Made by a program: the position numbers and the translations under genes. Positions 27,401 through 34,425 of a stretch of DNA of 64,000 nt are shown piece after piece (position 1 is the stretch's first letter; each line of letters begins with the position of its first letter). The stretch comes from Leuconostoc inhae. GTDB lineage: Bacteria; Bacillota; Bacilli; Lactobacillales; Lactobacillaceae. The stretch spans positions 124,001 through 188,000 of the forward strand of contig NZ_BPKW01000004.1 in the NCBI RefSeq assembly GCF_019656015.1, in the 5' to 3' direction. Under the pieces are notes generated by a model. That model did not search any database. It was not told the origin of the DNA and saw only the letters and a program-made list of their open reading frames with translations.

Positions 27401-28756
27401 GAACATAATGTTTATCGCGCAGGTACAATAGCGACAGTTGCTGAAAAAACAGCATTCGGTTACGTCAAAGGTTATGAAAGAGATCATGAAAAGCAATATC
27501 GTGGTGCAGAGGTAGAACGTTTAGCGCAAGGTGTCACTGGCGTTAAACGAACAACTGGCCAACATCCAGGTGGTATTTTGATTGTGCCACGTGAGTATGA
27601 GGTATATGATTTTACACCGGTACAATATCCAGCGGATGATCAAAAATCTTTGTGGCAAACAACTCATATGGATTATCATGCGATTCATGATAACTTGCTC
27701 AAAATGGATATACTGGGACATGATGATCCAACTATGGTTCGTACTTTAAAAGATATGTCAGGCATTGACCCACAATCAATTCCAGCCAATGATCCCGGTG
27801 TGTTGAGTTTGTTTACATCACCAAAAGCATTAGGTGTCACCGAAGAACAAATTTTTTCAAAGACAGGTACACTGGGTCTACCAGAATTTGGTACAAATTT
27901 TGTGCGTGGTATGTTAGAGGAAACACAACCACACAATTATTCGGAATTGTTACAAATTTCTGGTTTATCGCATGGGACTGATGTGTGGTTAGGAAACGCG
28001 AACGAATTAATTGAAAATGGCACAGCAACAATTGGTACGGTTATTGGAACACGTGACAAAATTATGACTGATTTGATTAATTGGGGATTTCCAGCAGCTG
28101 ATGCATTTAATGTCATGGAAAAAGTGCGTAAGGGTAAGGGAATAACTGATGATTACCAAGCGCAGCTTCGTGAAGCAAAAATTCCAGAATGGTACATCCA
28201 ATCAATGCTAAAAATTAAGTATATGTTTCCACGTGCTCATGCGGCAGCATATGTATTAATGGCCTTGAGAATTGCCTACTTTAAAGTATATTTCCCAACA
28301 ATCTATTACGCAACTTACTTTTCTGTGCGTGCAGATCAGTTCGATATTGTAGCGATGAGCCGCGGGAAAAATGCAACAAAAGAGGCTTTGAAGCGATTGA
28401 GAGCACTTGGAAATGATGCGACCGTTGGTGATAAAAATCTACTCACCGTACTTGAAATGGCTAATGAAGCTCTCGAACGAGGCATAACTTTTTCGATGGT
28501 GGACTTGTACAAATCAGAGGCGAATGAATGGGTTATTGATGGTGATACATTGATTCCACCTTTTTCAGCAGTGCCTAGTTTAGGAGAAAACGTTGCTAAG
28601 CAAATTATTGTTGCACGACAAGATAAACCTTTTTTAAGTAAAGAAGATCTTAAAAAGCGTGGTAAGGTATCACAAACAATTATTGCGTATTTAACCCAAA
28701 ATTCTGTACTTGATGGCATGCCTGATGAAAATCAATTAAGTTTATTTGATTTTTAA
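24443..28756 (+). CDS. polC: DNA polymerase III subunit alpha, PolC type
   Basis: The replicative polymerase of low-GC Gram-positives. The 1437 residues have an N-terminal tau-interacting region, an OB fold near 215-320, a PHP domain split by an exonuclease, the DEDDh proofreading domain starting at VAFDLETTG (about residue 420; HNVTFD further on), the palm with PDIDLNFSGD near 965, and a C-terminal helix-hairpin-helix/tail ending in DENQLSLFDF, a clamp-binding type motif (QLSLF). The PHP entry motif reads LQVHSTMSSMD where most relatives have LHLHTPMS. AGAGGGAA precedes the ATG. Confidence 0.97.
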   Translation: MALTQQEQLQHLLNHIQLPTEMQGFFNTGKLTQVVVSKNSKTWAFHLTLDNILPINVLMQFRQNLHAAFTNIAGTVVIIKTSVQVIDEELMNQYWHITLAESNLNHAIIQQMASNTMLKKIDQNHYSIAVGAQLLFSSLNESALDSIVAAYQNVGFPKVILTPSKDDTLMQQIEESVAQHHAKVNEDLQKAIKASEQTKPKSSMTGVKLTLGRKIAADAEITRLETIDNEENRVVVEGYIFASEVRELRSGRKLMTLKVTDYSSAIAAKKFSNNESDEAVFENLKTGMWVRMSGNVQEDTYARELVLNIYDLQVIDHEGRQEKYQGDKKRIELQVHSTMSSMDAVTDYAAVAKLAKNWGQEALAIIDTANVQGFPEAVAAGQKNDLKMIYGMEANLVEDGEPIGFNLAPVTLLDKDTIYVAFDLETTGLSAVTDKIIELSAVKMQLGNVIEKFSEYINPGFPLSDFTTKLTSITDTMVAHTDTEENIINRFRQWAGEAVLIGHNVTFDIGFMNAAYARYSQAAITNPVIDTLPFTRWLYPDYKSYRLGTIAKRFSINLEQAHRAIFDAETTGHIAWRLIKEANIRYELVRHNQLNDHMTEGHAWKHGRPVHATLLVQNDIGLKNLYKLVSQSNINFFARVPRIPRSVLDQYREGLVIGTGDTSGDVIITLIEKGRDEALKKARYYDYIEIQPTANYAPMLESELIANTEKLHAILKEMVSIGDQLKKPVVVTGDVKYTNPEDKIYRDILIATQPGNPQNRTALPKLHFRTTQDLLDDYDFMGGDLAKKLIIDNTHVVANMLETITPLKSGSYPPNIPSAGDELTKRTLETAKKWYGDPVPDVIQSRIDQELTAIIGNGFAPHYIIAQRLVEKSNKDGYLVGSRGSVGSSFVATMSGITEVNPFAPHYRSAHGDYFELADPKIYESGYDLPDKVDPNHPNEMLIGDGQNIPFETFMGFKGDKVPDIDLNFSGDYQPIAHNYMKVLFGEHNVYRAGTIATVAEKTAFGYVKGYERDHEKQYRGAEVERLAQGVTGVKRTTGQHPGGILIVPREYEVYDFTPVQYPADDQKSLWQTTHMDYHAIHDNLLKMDILGHDDPTMVRTLKDMSGIDPQSIPANDPGVLSLFTSPKALGVTEEQIFSKTGTLGLPEFGTNFVRGMLEETQPHNYSELLQISGLSHGTDVWLGNANELIENGTATIGTVIGTRDKIMTDLINWGFPAADAFNVMEKVRKGKGITDDYQAQLREAKIPEWYIQSMLKIKYMFPRAHAAAYVLMALRIAYFKVYFPTIYYATYFSVRADQFDIVAMSRGKNATKEALKRLRALGNDATVGDKNLLTVLEMANEALERGITFSMVDLYKSEANEWVIDGDTLIPPFSAVPSLGENVAKQIIVARQDKPFLSKEDLKKRGKVSQTIIAYLTQNSVLDGMPDENQLSLFDF

Positions 28757-28838
28757 TAGATGTACTTACCTGATGGTAAAACAAACTTATAAAATTTGAA
28801 TTAATAATGGCAAACAACATAAAAATAGGAGTCAAATT

Positions 28839-29264
28839 ATGAGACATGAATGGCACCAGAAGGTTGCAAATTATTTTGAATATGTATTAAATATAGTGAT
28901 GATTTGTATTGGTTTTGTTATTTTTGGCTTTTTATTGCGTGAAATTTATAATTTAGCACATTTATTGATCACGGTTGATGATATGAGAGCACATTTTAAT
29001 GAAATAACAGAGGCAACATTGGCAGTATTCTTATTTTTTGAGTTTATGAGTCTGGTGCGCGAGTATTTTATTAAAGATGCCCATATTAGTATGGAAAGTT
29101 TTTTGTATATTGGCGTAACTGCCCTTATCCGTGCTATTTTGGTATATCATGACCAAACCACTAAAACATTATTATTAGCAATTTCAATTTCTTTGCTAGT
29201 CGTTGCCTTGACAATTTATCGTTTTTTTAGAGAAAAAAAATCAATTGATAATAAAACTGATTAA
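28839..29264 (+). CDS. PsiE-like small membrane protein
   Basis: 141 residues with four hydrophobic segments and the EYVLNIVMICIGF / LREIYNLAHLL / FFEFMSLVREYF pattern of the PsiE (phosphate-starvation-inducible E) family. Function is unknown in any organism; the name comes from induction in E. coli. AGGAG precedes the ATG at 7 nt. Monocistronic, closed by a strong terminator. Confidence 0.7.
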   Translation: MRHEWHQKVANYFEYVLNIVMICIGFVIFGFLLREIYNLAHLLITVDDMRAHFNEITEATLAVFLFFEFMSLVREYFIKDAHISMESFLYIGVTALIRAILVYHDQTTKTLLLAISISLLVVALTIYRFFREKKSIDNKTD

Positions 29265-29269
29265 TATTA

Positions 29270-29320
29270 AAAAATCTCTGTGATAGTGGTATTAAAAAAC
29301 CGATGTCACAGAGATTTTTT
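29270..29320 (+). terminator. Terminator after the psiE-like gene
   Basis: A perfect 15-bp stem (29270-29284 with 29306-29320, core ATCTCTGTGA) with a 21-nt loop and T-run. Confidence 0.88.
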
Positions 29321-29450
29321 TACTAAATATGTATTAAAATATCTTGTAATTTTTAGTTGTATGTATGTTGTCTCAACTTATTATGAAATAGATACTTAGC
29401 AAGTATTAACGTGCTTTTTTGATACAGACAATCATGGTATGATGAATAGA

Positions 29451-29571
29451 TATAATAAAAATTAACGAAGGGAATGTGTTTAGTCGTAATCGCTTGTCAT
29501 TTATAATAAACTTGATATGAATCAATGATGATAAACGATATGAAAGCAATGATGACTGGACACGATCAACC
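29451..29571 (+). promoter_or_regulatory. rbsK leader: -10, SD, long stem-loop, then start codon
   Basis: -10 TATAAT (29451-29456) predicts a start near 29463. SD GAAGGGA is at 29467-29473. The stretch 29476-29500 then pairs with 29540-29563 (23 pairs including G-U, two mismatches, one bulge), with an inner TTGAT/ATCAA hairpin. Eight nucleotides remain before ATG 29572, which has no SD of its own. The rest of the gap from 29321 to 29450 shows only a second -10-like TGGTATGAT (29435-29443) and a small ATACTT/AAGTAT hairpin. Confidence 0.55.
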
Positions 29572-30483
29572 ATGACTAAAAATATTGTTGTACTCGGCAG
29601 CTTAAATGCCGATAATATTATGAAAATACCACGCATGCCATTAGTCGGTGAAACTATGGCACTAACTGATGTGACAACAGCACCTGGTGGCAAGGGAGCA
29701 AACCAAGCGGTAGCAGCCGCACGTCAAGGAGCGAATGTCTCATTTATTGGGGCTGTTGGAAATGATAGTAATGGTCAATTTATGCGTGCAACATTACTTA
29801 CAAATGGCGTCAACGTTGATGCTGTGACAACCAATAGTGACGTACCAACCGGATCTGCTTACATTATGCTGCAAGAAAATGGGGCGAATACAATTTTGAT
29901 TCATGGTGGTGCAAATCAAGCACTAACGGTTGCTGACTTAGACACCAACGTTATTGCGCAAGCAGATACACTCATTGCACAATTTGAGGTGCCGTTAGAA
30001 GTTATTGCTGCGGCTTTTAAAATTGCCAAAGCAAATAATGTGCAAACTATTTTAAATCCTGCCCCAGCAGTTTACGATTTAACGCCAGAACTAATGCGTG
30101 TGACAGATATTATTTTGCCAAATGAAACGGAAGCACAACTATTGACGGGTATTGCCGTTGAGAATGATGAAATGGTTTTGAACCGTGTGAGCAATGCAAT
30201 TTTATCAAAAGGTGTATCACGTAGTATTATTACATTAGGTGCTGCAGGTTCTTTTGTAGCTGACGGTGATAAGCGTTGGTGGGCTAAACCTCACAAAGTC
30301 GATGCAGTGGATACAACAGGTGCTGGTGATACTTTTATTGGTACGCTTGCCAGTGCAATTGATGCCAATTTTAGTAACTTGGATGAAGCTGTGCAACGGG
30401 CAAGTATTGCGAGTGCTATTGCTGTCACACGTGCTGGGGCTATTCCTTCAATTCCCACACGTGATGAGGTTGATACTTTCTAA
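29572..30483 (+). CDS. rbsK: Ribokinase (PfkB family)
   Basis: Phosphorylates ribose to ribose-5-phosphate. A 303-residue PfkB kinase with the N-terminal GSLNADNIMKIPRMP, substrate motif GGKGANQAVAAARQG, and the C-terminal anion-hole signature DTTGAGDTF with catalytic Asp. No ribose transporter is adjacent, so it may act on nucleoside-derived ribose, in keeping with the purine salvage genes here. The stop overlaps the next ATG by one base (TAATG). Confidence 0.92.
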   Translation: MTKNIVVLGSLNADNIMKIPRMPLVGETMALTDVTTAPGGKGANQAVAAARQGANVSFIGAVGNDSNGQFMRATLLTNGVNVDAVTTNSDVPTGSAYIMLQENGANTILIHGGANQALTVADLDTNVIAQADTLIAQFEVPLEVIAAAFKIAKANNVQTILNPAPAVYDLTPELMRVTDIILPNETEAQLLTGIAVENDEMVLNRVSNAILSKGVSRSIITLGAAGSFVADGDKRWWAKPHKVDAVDTTGAGDTFIGTLASAIDANFSNLDEAVQRASIASAIAVTRAGAIPSIPTRDEVDTF

Positions 30484-31940
30484 TGTCAACTTTACCAGAA
30501 GATTTTATAAGTAAATATACACGCTTATTAGGCAACGAATCAGTTGATTTCTTTGAAGCATTTGAAGGTCCTGTGCAAAAGGCTTATCGTATTAACCCCT
30601 TAAAAGCGACTACTAATTTACTAGACACGCCAAATGATGGGCGTGTGCCATATGGTCAATGGGGTTATTTTGGTGCGGTTTCAGGCCACTCTATAGCACA
30701 TGTGACTGGCGTGGTATACTCTCAAGAGCCTTCAGCACAGTTTGTCGGCGAAGTCGTTCAACCCAAACCAGGCGAACGTATTTTGGATTTGGCAGCGGCA
30801 CCAGGGGGCAAGACAACGCATTTAGCAGCATTCATGCAACAAAAGGGACTTTTATGGTCCAACGAAATTTTCTTGAATCGTGCTAAAATATTAAGTGAAA
30901 ATGTCGAACGTATGGGCTTACAAAATAGTGTTGTGAGTTCACATACACCAGCAGAACTTAGTGCCAAGTTGCCACAATATTTTGATAAAATTTTACTTGA
31001 TGCGCCTTGTTCAGGAGAAGGCATGTTTCGAAAAAATAGCACTGCAATCAAACAATGGCATAAAGATTTTCCACAAGAGTTAGCTGAATTGCAGCGTGAA
31101 ATTTTGCATGAAGCGGTAAAAATGTTGCGTCCTGGTGGCCAAATTATCTATTCGACATGTACATTCTCACCTGAAGAAGATGAACAAATGATCGCATGGT
31201 TGATGTCTGAATATCCTGAATTTGCGCTACAAACTATTGATAAACCAAAAAATACTGCTATTAGTGATGGGCAACCTGCATGGGCAGATAAACAATTTAC
31301 CGATGGTCAAATCAATCAAAGTAAAACAAGTAATCAAGAGTCACTAAAAAAGACGGCACGCTTGTGGCCACAACGATTAAATGGCGAAGGTCATTTTGTG
31401 GCTAAACTTGAAAAATCGCCAAATGTGCTTTTAAGTGATCAGCTGGTTAAACCTTTAAAACCAATTGCATTAAATTCTGAACAGCAAAAATTAATTGGTT
31501 CATTTATCAATGACTCATTTGTTTCATTTCAGTTAGATAAAAGACAATTTACTTTGTTTGGTGACCGGTTATATTTAGCTCCTGTTGGAACGCCTGATAT
31601 TTCAGGGATGAAAATTTTACGGTTAGGTATTGAAATGGGAACATTCAAAAAAAATCGTTTTGAACCGTCGCATGCTTTGGCACTGGCAATCCATCCAGAT
31701 GAATTTGTACAAAATTACGATATGACTACCGATGATTGGGCTAAGTTTGTTCACGGGGACGTTATTCGTCCAAATAGTAGCACACCGCTTAAAAAAGGTT
31801 GGGTACTCATGGTTGCTAACGGCAATGGCGCTGGTTGGGGTCGTTATGTTGATGGACAAATTAAAAATTTTTTTCCAAAGGGCTTGCGCTTTATGGTCAA
31901 GCAAACAGATCATGATTTATTAGATGATGATCTGTATTAA
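30483..31940 (+). CDS. 16S rRNA m5C methyltransferase, RsmF-like (NOL1/NOP2/Sun)
   Basis: A SAM-dependent cytosine-5 methyltransferase of 485 residues. It has LDLAAAPGGKTTHLA (SAM loop) near residue 105, the catalytic DAPCSGEGMFRK near 175 and YSTCTFSPEEDEQM with the second cysteine, followed by an RsmF-type first C-terminal domain and a PUA-like end. It is coupled to rbsK by a 1-nt overlap. The exact target cytidine cannot be told. Confidence 0.88.
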   Translation: MSTLPEDFISKYTRLLGNESVDFFEAFEGPVQKAYRINPLKATTNLLDTPNDGRVPYGQWGYFGAVSGHSIAHVTGVVYSQEPSAQFVGEVVQPKPGERILDLAAAPGGKTTHLAAFMQQKGLLWSNEIFLNRAKILSENVERMGLQNSVVSSHTPAELSAKLPQYFDKILLDAPCSGEGMFRKNSTAIKQWHKDFPQELAELQREILHEAVKMLRPGGQIIYSTCTFSPEEDEQMIAWLMSEYPEFALQTIDKPKNTAISDGQPAWADKQFTDGQINQSKTSNQESLKKTARLWPQRLNGEGHFVAKLEKSPNVLLSDQLVKPLKPIALNSEQQKLIGSFINDSFVSFQLDKRQFTLFGDRLYLAPVGTPDISGMKILRLGIEMGTFKKNRFEPSHALALAIHPDEFVQNYDMTTDDWAKFVHGDVIRPNSSTPLKKGWVLMVANGNGAGWGRYVDGQIKNFFPKGLRFMVKQTDHDLLDDDLY

Positions 31941-31958
31941 AAGCCGGCAGGCTTTTTT
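31939..31958 (+). terminator. Terminator after the rsmF-like gene
   Basis: AAAAGCC/GGCTTTT with loop GGCA, starting within the stop codon and ending in a T-run. Confidence 0.8.
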
Positions 31959-31982
31959 GTTTGTCAAGGACATAAGACGGCC

Positions 31983-32010
31983 TTGTTCTCTTTAATGAAT
32001 GACGTATAAT
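31983..32010 (+). promoter_or_regulatory. Promoter of the BMP-family gene
   Basis: -35-like TTGTTC (31983-31988), 16-bp spacer and perfect -10 TATAAT (32005-32010). It leaves a leader of about 85 nt containing an imperfect hairpin (TGAGA near 32055, TCTCA near 32078) just before the SD AAGGGAG. Confidence 0.65.
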
Positions 32011-32100
32011 AATGTTTTGGACGCATGAATTGCGAGCTGACGATGTTAAAATAATGAGACTTATATTTTTATAATATCTCAAAAAGGGAGAATAATCATC

Positions 32101-33216
32101 ATGAACAAATCAACTAAAATAATTATTGGCATAGCTACCATAGCGGTTGTGGGTGTTGGTATTTATGCCACCACGGCACATAAATCAAGTACAGTATCTC
32201 AAGCGAGTAAGGCATCAAAACTCGGTTTAGTTTTGGACGTTGGCGGTGTCGATGATCACTCGTTTAATCAGTCTGCTTGGGAAGGTGCTAAAAAGTATGC
32301 GAAGGCAAATCAGTTGCAGGCTGGACAAAATAAGCCAGTGACTTACTTCACTGCAACAGATCATTCAGATTTAGACCAAAATTTTAATTTGGCAACGAAA
32401 AATAATCAATATACGATTGTTTATGGCATTGGTTATTCATTAAATCAATCAATTACAAAATCAGCTAAGCTTAATCCTAAACAAAAATTTGTGTTAGTTG
32501 ATGATATTGTTACAAACCGTGCCAATGTTGCCTCAGTTATGTTTCGTTCAGAACAATCATCATATTTAGCTGGTGTCGCAGCTGCTACTAAAGCTCAAAC
32601 TAACAATGAGAAAAAAATTGGTTTTATTGGTGGTATTCATGGGAACATTATTGATGCTTTTGATGCTGGTTTTGAGGCTGGTGTTAAAGCAACCGATCCC
32701 TCGTTAACAATTGAAAAGCAATATGCAAATTCGTTTACTGACTCTGCTAAAGGAAAGACAATTGCCGCAACTATGTATGCTTCAGGAATAAAAACTATTT
32801 TTGCTGCTGCAGGATTCGTCGGGAATGGTGCATTTTCAGAAGCAAAAGCTGAAAATTCTAAGTTGACAGCTGATTCTAACGATCGCCTATACATTATTGG
32901 CGTAGATCGTGACCAAAAATCAGATGGCGCATACACGTCAAAAGATGGTAAAAAAGAAACGTCGACATTAGCTTCTTCAATTACATCTGTTGGGGATGGT
33001 GTTAAGAATATTGCTGATACATACAATAAGGATAAAACTTTCCCTGGTGGAAAGACGATAGCTTATGGTTTGAAAGAAAATGGCGTTTATTTAACGGATT
33101 CAGAATTAACAGCAGCAGAAACAGCGGCAGTTAAAAAAGCACAAAAAGCTATTATTGATGGGACAATAAAGGTTCCTAATCATCCAAAGGGATCACAATT
33201 TGATCAAAAATTTTAA
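32101..33216 (+). CDS. BMP/PnrA-family substrate-binding protein without lipobox
   Basis: 371 residues of the basic membrane protein/purine nucleoside receptor family, with LGLVLDVGGVDDHSFNQSAWEG after the N-terminal segment and FIGGIHG, IIGVDRDQK and ASSITSVGDGV motifs. Members bind nucleosides for an ABC importer. The N terminus has a single hydrophobic segment (residues about 6-25) but no cysteine; the whole protein has none, so it cannot be a lipoprotein. It is probably membrane-anchored or secreted. No ABC permease genes are adjacent. GGGAG lies 10 nt before the ATG. Confidence 0.82.
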   Translation: MNKSTKIIIGIATIAVVGVGIYATTAHKSSTVSQASKASKLGLVLDVGGVDDHSFNQSAWEGAKKYAKANQLQAGQNKPVTYFTATDHSDLDQNFNLATKNNQYTIVYGIGYSLNQSITKSAKLNPKQKFVLVDDIVTNRANVASVMFRSEQSSYLAGVAAATKAQTNNEKKIGFIGGIHGNIIDAFDAGFEAGVKATDPSLTIEKQYANSFTDSAKGKTIAATMYASGIKTIFAAAGFVGNGAFSEAKAENSKLTADSNDRLYIIGVDRDQKSDGAYTSKDGKKETSTLASSITSVGDGVKNIADTYNKDKTFPGGKTIAYGLKENGVYLTDSELTAAETAAVKKAQKAIIDGTIKVPNHPKGSQFDQKF

Positions 33217-33271
33217 ATACGTTTTGTAAATTAACGGTCACTAATGAGTCTTTATAAATAATAAAGTTGAG

Positions 33272-33298
33272 AAGCGTCACGATTGCGGACGCTTTTTT
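33272..33298 (+). terminator. Terminator after the BMP-family gene
   Basis: AAGCGTC/GACGCTT stem with a 9-nt loop and six T. The next gene's -10 (TATAAT at 33301) begins immediately afterwards. Confidence 0.8.
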
Positions 33299-33384
33299 GT
33301 TATAATAATAGTTAGTATGTTTTAGGAGGAAGTGTGTTTGGTGTATATCATACTGATATGCACCAAACACACTAATAAAATAAG
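33298..33384 (+). promoter_or_regulatory. Leader with SD, 20-bp stem-loop and distant start codon
   Basis: Extended -10 TGTTATAAT (33298-33306) predicts a start near 33313. SD AGGAGGA (33324-33330) is followed at once by a 20-bp stem with one G-U pair (33331-33350 with 33354-33373, loop TAC), then 11 nt to ATG 33385, which has no SD of its own. With the stem folded, SD-to-AUG distance falls from 54 to 11 nt. Short alternative frames (for example from TTG 33338) also exist. Confidence 0.6.
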
Positions 33385-33723
33385 ATGGCTTTTAACAAAA
33401 TAGTAACGGTTCCAGATGATGCTACTTACCAATTGAGTGATAATATAAAAAAGTATACACTGAGTGACCTTGGATTTATTACTAACAATGCTGGTGTACA
33501 TGTTTTGCATCGTGCTTTAGAACCAGAAAAATATTTAGCCAATGCGATTCAGTTAAAAATATCGGTTAACCAAGAGCTTAACGGATTTAAATTAAGCACG
33601 TTGTCAGCTGGTGACGTTGTTCGCGTTAATATTTTCAAAAATAATAACGCTGAAGAAATGGTTAAATTATATCATTTTTTTATGACGGAGTTGATAGCAC
33701 GCAATGTGCTGGAAAAGATTTAA
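33385..33723 (+). CDS. DUF1831-like protein
   Basis: 112 soluble residues starting MAFNKIVTVPDDATYQLSDN. It resembles the DUF1831 family of lactic acid bacteria, usually found beside a cysteine desulfurase and of unknown function; the assignment is from memory of the N-terminal pattern. It is followed directly by a phosphoglycerate mutase-family gene (stop TAA then ATG one base later). Start position is dictated by the conserved N terminus; the ribosome site lies on the far side of a stem-loop. Confidence 0.65.
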   Translation: MAFNKIVTVPDDATYQLSDNIKKYTLSDLGFITNNAGVHVLHRALEPEKYLANAIQLKISVNQELNGFKLSTLSAGDVVRVNIFKNNNAEEMVKLYHFFMTELIARNVLEKI

Positions 33724-33724
33724 T

Positions 33725-34378
33725 ATGACTAAATTTTATTTCGTCCGTCATGGACAAACTGAATGGAATCTTGAACGCCGTTTTCAAGGCGGGCAAGGTG
33801 ATTCTAATTTATTACCATCAAGTTATGATGATATGGCAAAAGTCGGCAAATTTCTAAATCATGTGGATTTTGCGCGTGTATTTGCTTCACCATTAAGGCG
33901 CGCCCAAATTACTGCTATCAATATTGTAAAGTACTTAAATTATCATGGACGTTTGTCATTGCGATCAAACATCGCTGAAGTTGGTCTTGGAAAATGGGAA
34001 GGCCAACTTGTAGCGAATGTTAAAATTGATTACGCAGAGGCGTTTAAAAATTATCGTGAGGATTTAGACAAATTTGAAGGTAAGGAGTTTGGCGGGGAAG
34101 GTTACACGAAAGTTGAAAAACGATTTGTACGCTTCATCAAAAGTATTGCCAAACAATATCCAAATGATAATATATTAATTGTCTCACATGGCATGGCATT
34201 ATCTTTTGGTATCAATGGTTTGCTTGAACAACCACGCATGACCATTCGTGAACGAGGTGGATTAAGTAACACATCAACAACTGTTCTGTCTACTAATGAT
34301 GGGCAACATTTTACAGTTGATGACTGGAATAACACCACATATTTAAATAAAAAACAGAATGCATCAACCACGATTTAA
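33725..34378 (+). CDS. Histidine phosphatase/phosphoglycerate mutase family protein
   Basis: 217 residues with the catalytic RHGQTEWN at residues 8-15, the second arginine region SPLRRAQ, and a second histidine in VSHGMAL. This GpmB-like group contains broad-specificity phosphatases rather than glycolytic mutases, so a phosphatase is more likely. ATG 33725 is preferred over 33704 because the family begins KFYFVRHGQT. A weak GGAAAAG lies upstream inside the previous gene. The stop codon sits in the loop of a small hairpin. Confidence 0.85.
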   Translation: MTKFYFVRHGQTEWNLERRFQGGQGDSNLLPSSYDDMAKVGKFLNHVDFARVFASPLRRAQITAINIVKYLNYHGRLSLRSNIAEVGLGKWEGQLVANVKIDYAEAFKNYREDLDKFEGKEFGGEGYTKVEKRFVRFIKSIAKQYPNDNILIVSHGMALSFGINGLLEQPRMTIRERGGLSNTSTTVLSTNDGQHFTVDDWNNTTYLNKKQNASTTI

Positions 34379-34386
34379 AAATCGTG
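34369..34386 (+). terminator. Small hairpin at the end of the mutase-family gene
   Basis: CACGATTT (34369-34376) pairs with AAATCGTG (34379-34386) around the stop codon. There is no T-run, so termination would be weak. The right arm can also pair with a downstream ACGAT (near 34405) before recD2. Confidence 0.4.
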
Positions 34387-34425
34387 TACTACTTTTATGA
34401 AAAGACGATCTGGACACAATATTAA

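Noticed and set aside
24443-28756. Several long antisense frames opposite polC and other large genes
   Set aside because: They have no ribosome sites or protein-like composition and simply mirror the codon pattern of the real genes.
29556-34425. Shared CTGGACAC-N8-ATG motif before rbsK and recD2
   Set aside because: In rbsK this sequence is the 3' arm of the leader stem. In recD2 no matching 5' arm exists. Most likely coincidence.
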